DNA of 64,000 nucleotides from Trametes villosa (taxonomy: Eukaryota; Basidiomycota; Agaricomycetes; Polyporales; Polyporaceae): positions 1,302,001 through 1,366,000 of the forward strand of contig PUDQ02000010.1 of NCBI GenBank assembly GCA_002964805.2, in the 5' to 3' direction. The first letter of the stretch is position 1; each line of letters opens with the position of its first letter. The notes under the pieces are model-generated. The model did not search any database and was not told the origin of the DNA. It saw nothing but the letters and a program-made list of their open reading frames with translations. A program made the position numbers and the translations under genes. Shown here piece after piece: positions 61,836-64,000 of the stretch.

Positions 61836-63154
61836 CTTCCAGTTCAGCGACCAGCGGCGGGTACGATGAAGGCACAAGGACGGCGGAAACGCTGATGACT
61901 TTTCCGCCGCGTAGGACTTATACCGGCAGCGTATTCCCGCCGCTACGGGCCACCTTGTGATCACGACAGTGCGTGGGGAATGCCCCCGAAAACGTCGACC
62001 TGGCACCGAAGAAGCCAGGTGCGTACCTGTACCACAGTCGCTGGTGTTTCGCACAGGCCTATCGGCGTCGGCGGAGCCAAGCCGACGCCTTCTGTATCCT
62101 GATCACAACTACGGGCATCAGGAAGAGCGCGACAGGCTATGCCTGGGGACCGCTGTATAGCTGAAGGGAAGGGAAGAAGAGCGGGGCGCCTCCCGGCATG
62201 TGAGGTTCTAGCGGTCCGATGACAATGTCCCTGTGTCGGCTGTCGCATGGGCGCATCTCGGGGTAATCGGGGGCGTACTTCTCGATGCGAACAATCGTCG
62301 AATCGCCTGCGGGCGGATGGGCGCAGACGGTAGAGCTTGAGGCGGGCAGCCCGCGGCCGGGCCAGCCCATTCAGTCAAAGTTTGGCAGACGTACGAGTCC
62401 GATCCTGAGCGGACCGCTCCCTCGCTCCGCCGCACAATCCGAGTGTTTGGGTGCGTCCCTGGCGAGCCCGGTGGAGGTGGTAGGTATCGGTCTTGTGCGC
62501 ATGCGTGATGCCGGCGGCATGCCGTAGAAGACTATACACCGCGATCTTCAACGAAGATCATCTGCGGTCCCACCAGCAGTCTTCGCCGGCGCGAGCCGAG
62601 GCTGGGGCGACGTCGTGCGTCTGCTGCGACCCATATCGTGTCCTGAGGAAACGATCAGCAGCTGACCCGGAGGTTATAAATGAGTTGAGCACCGCACACC
62701 GGTAGCAGGCGCGCTCGATGACGAAGCGTCGACACCCACGTACTGGACGAGTATCTCGAATCCCGTAGTAGTAACTTCACAGATGGGCAACGCGAACATA
62801 TCGCTCACTCTGGACGATCGTGGAAGCAGGCAGGAACAAGCTAAAGTCGAGGTCGGGAGCGGGCGCTTCCCACAAGACTTCAACCGGTTGGTATTACGTA
62901 AGTAGCTCGATAAACCGGCGGCTGTAACCCCCCTTAGTGCGACGTTGAGGATGCCTAGCATAGGTCTTGTTGGTGTCATTGGTTAGTACTTAGTCTCCGT
63001 GGTGGCCATTAGCTTAGAAGGATCACATCGACTAGTTGTAGCGTCTCGGACAGCATCGGAGGATTATACATATGCTTGCAGGCGTTCGAACATTCACTCG
63101 GTCATCCACTCACTCCAGCACTGGACATACGATCCTAAATGCACCCGAGCTACT
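61836..63154. other. 1.3-kb intergenic region
   Basis: No gene was recognised with confidence. A minus-strand open frame at 62137-62370 (containing IVRIEKYAPDYPEMRPCDSR) looks somewhat protein-like but matches no remembered family and could be a remnant. Confidence 0.35.
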
Positions 63155-63909
63155 CTAGTACACATATGGGAACAATCGCCACCGCACCCGCGCCGCATAC
63201 TCCTTCCACACCGCGCCGAAGTGCTCCACCAACTGCTTGTCCTCCACCGCGCATCGTCGGGAGAGCGAGAAGCCGCCGAAGAGCGCGATGAGCGGCCAGC
63301 TGTACACGACCACCGCGAACGGCGTGTGCTTGATCCCGCAGTACGGCACGTAGCCTACGTCGCCGAACTGCATCAGGTGCTCGCCGATGAGCATCAGGAT
63401 GACGCCCGTGTACGACGGGTGCCGCACGTAGGCGTACGGCCCGGACGTGACCAGCGAGTGGCTCTTCTTGATGACGACCTCGTAGGTGAAGAGCTCTCCC
63501 ATGGCCTGGTATGACCAGAGGCGGAACGAGCCGCCAGCGATGGTGAGGATGGTGCCGACGAGGAACCTGGGCGTGATCTTGAAGAGCGGCTCGAGACGGT
63601 CGGGGTTGGCGGGGCATAGTAGTGGCGCGACGGCGGGGAGCTTGTCGTGTAGCGCGAGCAGCACCGTGGAAGCGATGGTGGGAAGGACGGCGAGCTGACC
63701 GACCGGGGCGTTAGGTGGAGCTCAAACATATACATAGCTATGCGGATGCTTACCCATACCATGTACGCTAGGAAGCGCACTACCAGTTCAAATGCCTGGC
63801 CTCTGTACACCCCCTTTGCATCTTTGGGTGCACGCCGGCTAGGAGGGCTGAGTGCCTGAGTGAAGATGGCCCCTGAGACGGCGAGGAGGGCGACCTTGAA
63901 AGTGGACAT
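63155..63909 (-). CDS. Isoprenylcysteine carboxyl methyltransferase-family protein
   Basis: Integral membrane methyltransferase of the ICMT (Ste14-like) family, which methylates the C-terminal prenylcysteine of CAAX proteins in the ER using S-adenosylmethionine. Two exons, 63909-63754 and 63694-63155, give 231 residues (yeast Ste14 has 239). Hydrophobic helices at the N-terminus (TFKVALLAVSGAIFTQAL) and middle are followed by the cofactor-binding signature SGPYAYVRHPSYTGVILMLIG. After a hydrophobic hairpin comes VEDKQLVEHFGAVWKEYAAR followed by VRWRLFPYVY, matching the E-x-L...F...W-Y-x-x-V family ending. Agaricomycetes carry several paralogues, so it may not be the true STE14 orthologue. Confidence 0.85.
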
Positions 63910-64000
63910 GGGTGCTTGCTGGAGTGGCGGCTGCCCGTACAAGCTCGCGGGGGTTATGGGGAAAGCTTCGAGGCGAGCGCGCGGGACTCGGACGGGTGTC

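Overview
The window looks like a stretch of nuclear genome from a filamentous basidiomycete, probably an agaricomycete (polypore-like). Genes are GC-rich and broken by many short introns (about 50-60 nt, GT...AG). The gene families are those of Agaricomycetes: DUF6534 membrane proteins, a DUF6698 protein and a Plavaka (KDZ superfamily) transposase. No tRNA, rRNA or CRISPR array was seen. All exon structures were worked out by eye from reading frame, splice signals and family knowledge.

Positions 1-28770 are a conserved housekeeping block: GUP1-type MBOAT acyltransferase (+), a small single-pass membrane protein (+), a secreted protein made of two tandem copies of one domain (-), a membrane-anchored fatty-aldehyde dehydrogenase (-), formamidase (-) with a GATA-rich upstream region, an arrestin-domain protein with a long Pro/Ser tail (-), a TPR protein (+), an FAD monooxygenase (+), protein phosphatase methylesterase PPE1 (-) and the ribosome-biogenesis AAA ATPase RIX7 (+).

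Positions 29631-61835 are an expanded accessory region. Six DUF6534 multi-pass membrane protein genes lie here on both strands. A DUF4139 protein with an FG/GLFG-rich insertion sits among them. So do a 556-bp TA-flanked MITE, a 446-bp hAT-like MITE with a perfect 8-bp target duplication, and a block of roughly 8 kb that appears to be a two-gene mobile element. In that block a Plavaka transposase (-) and a DUF6698 gene (+) diverge from a shared 268-bp promoter, between two closely related DUF6534 paralogues.

The window closes with an isoprenylcysteine methyltransferase-family gene (-) at 63155-63909. The most interesting items are the Plavaka/DUF6698 pair, the micro-exons in the aldehyde dehydrogenase and formamidase genes, the intron-preserving internal duplication in the secreted protein, and the FG-repeat insertion in the DUF4139 protein.
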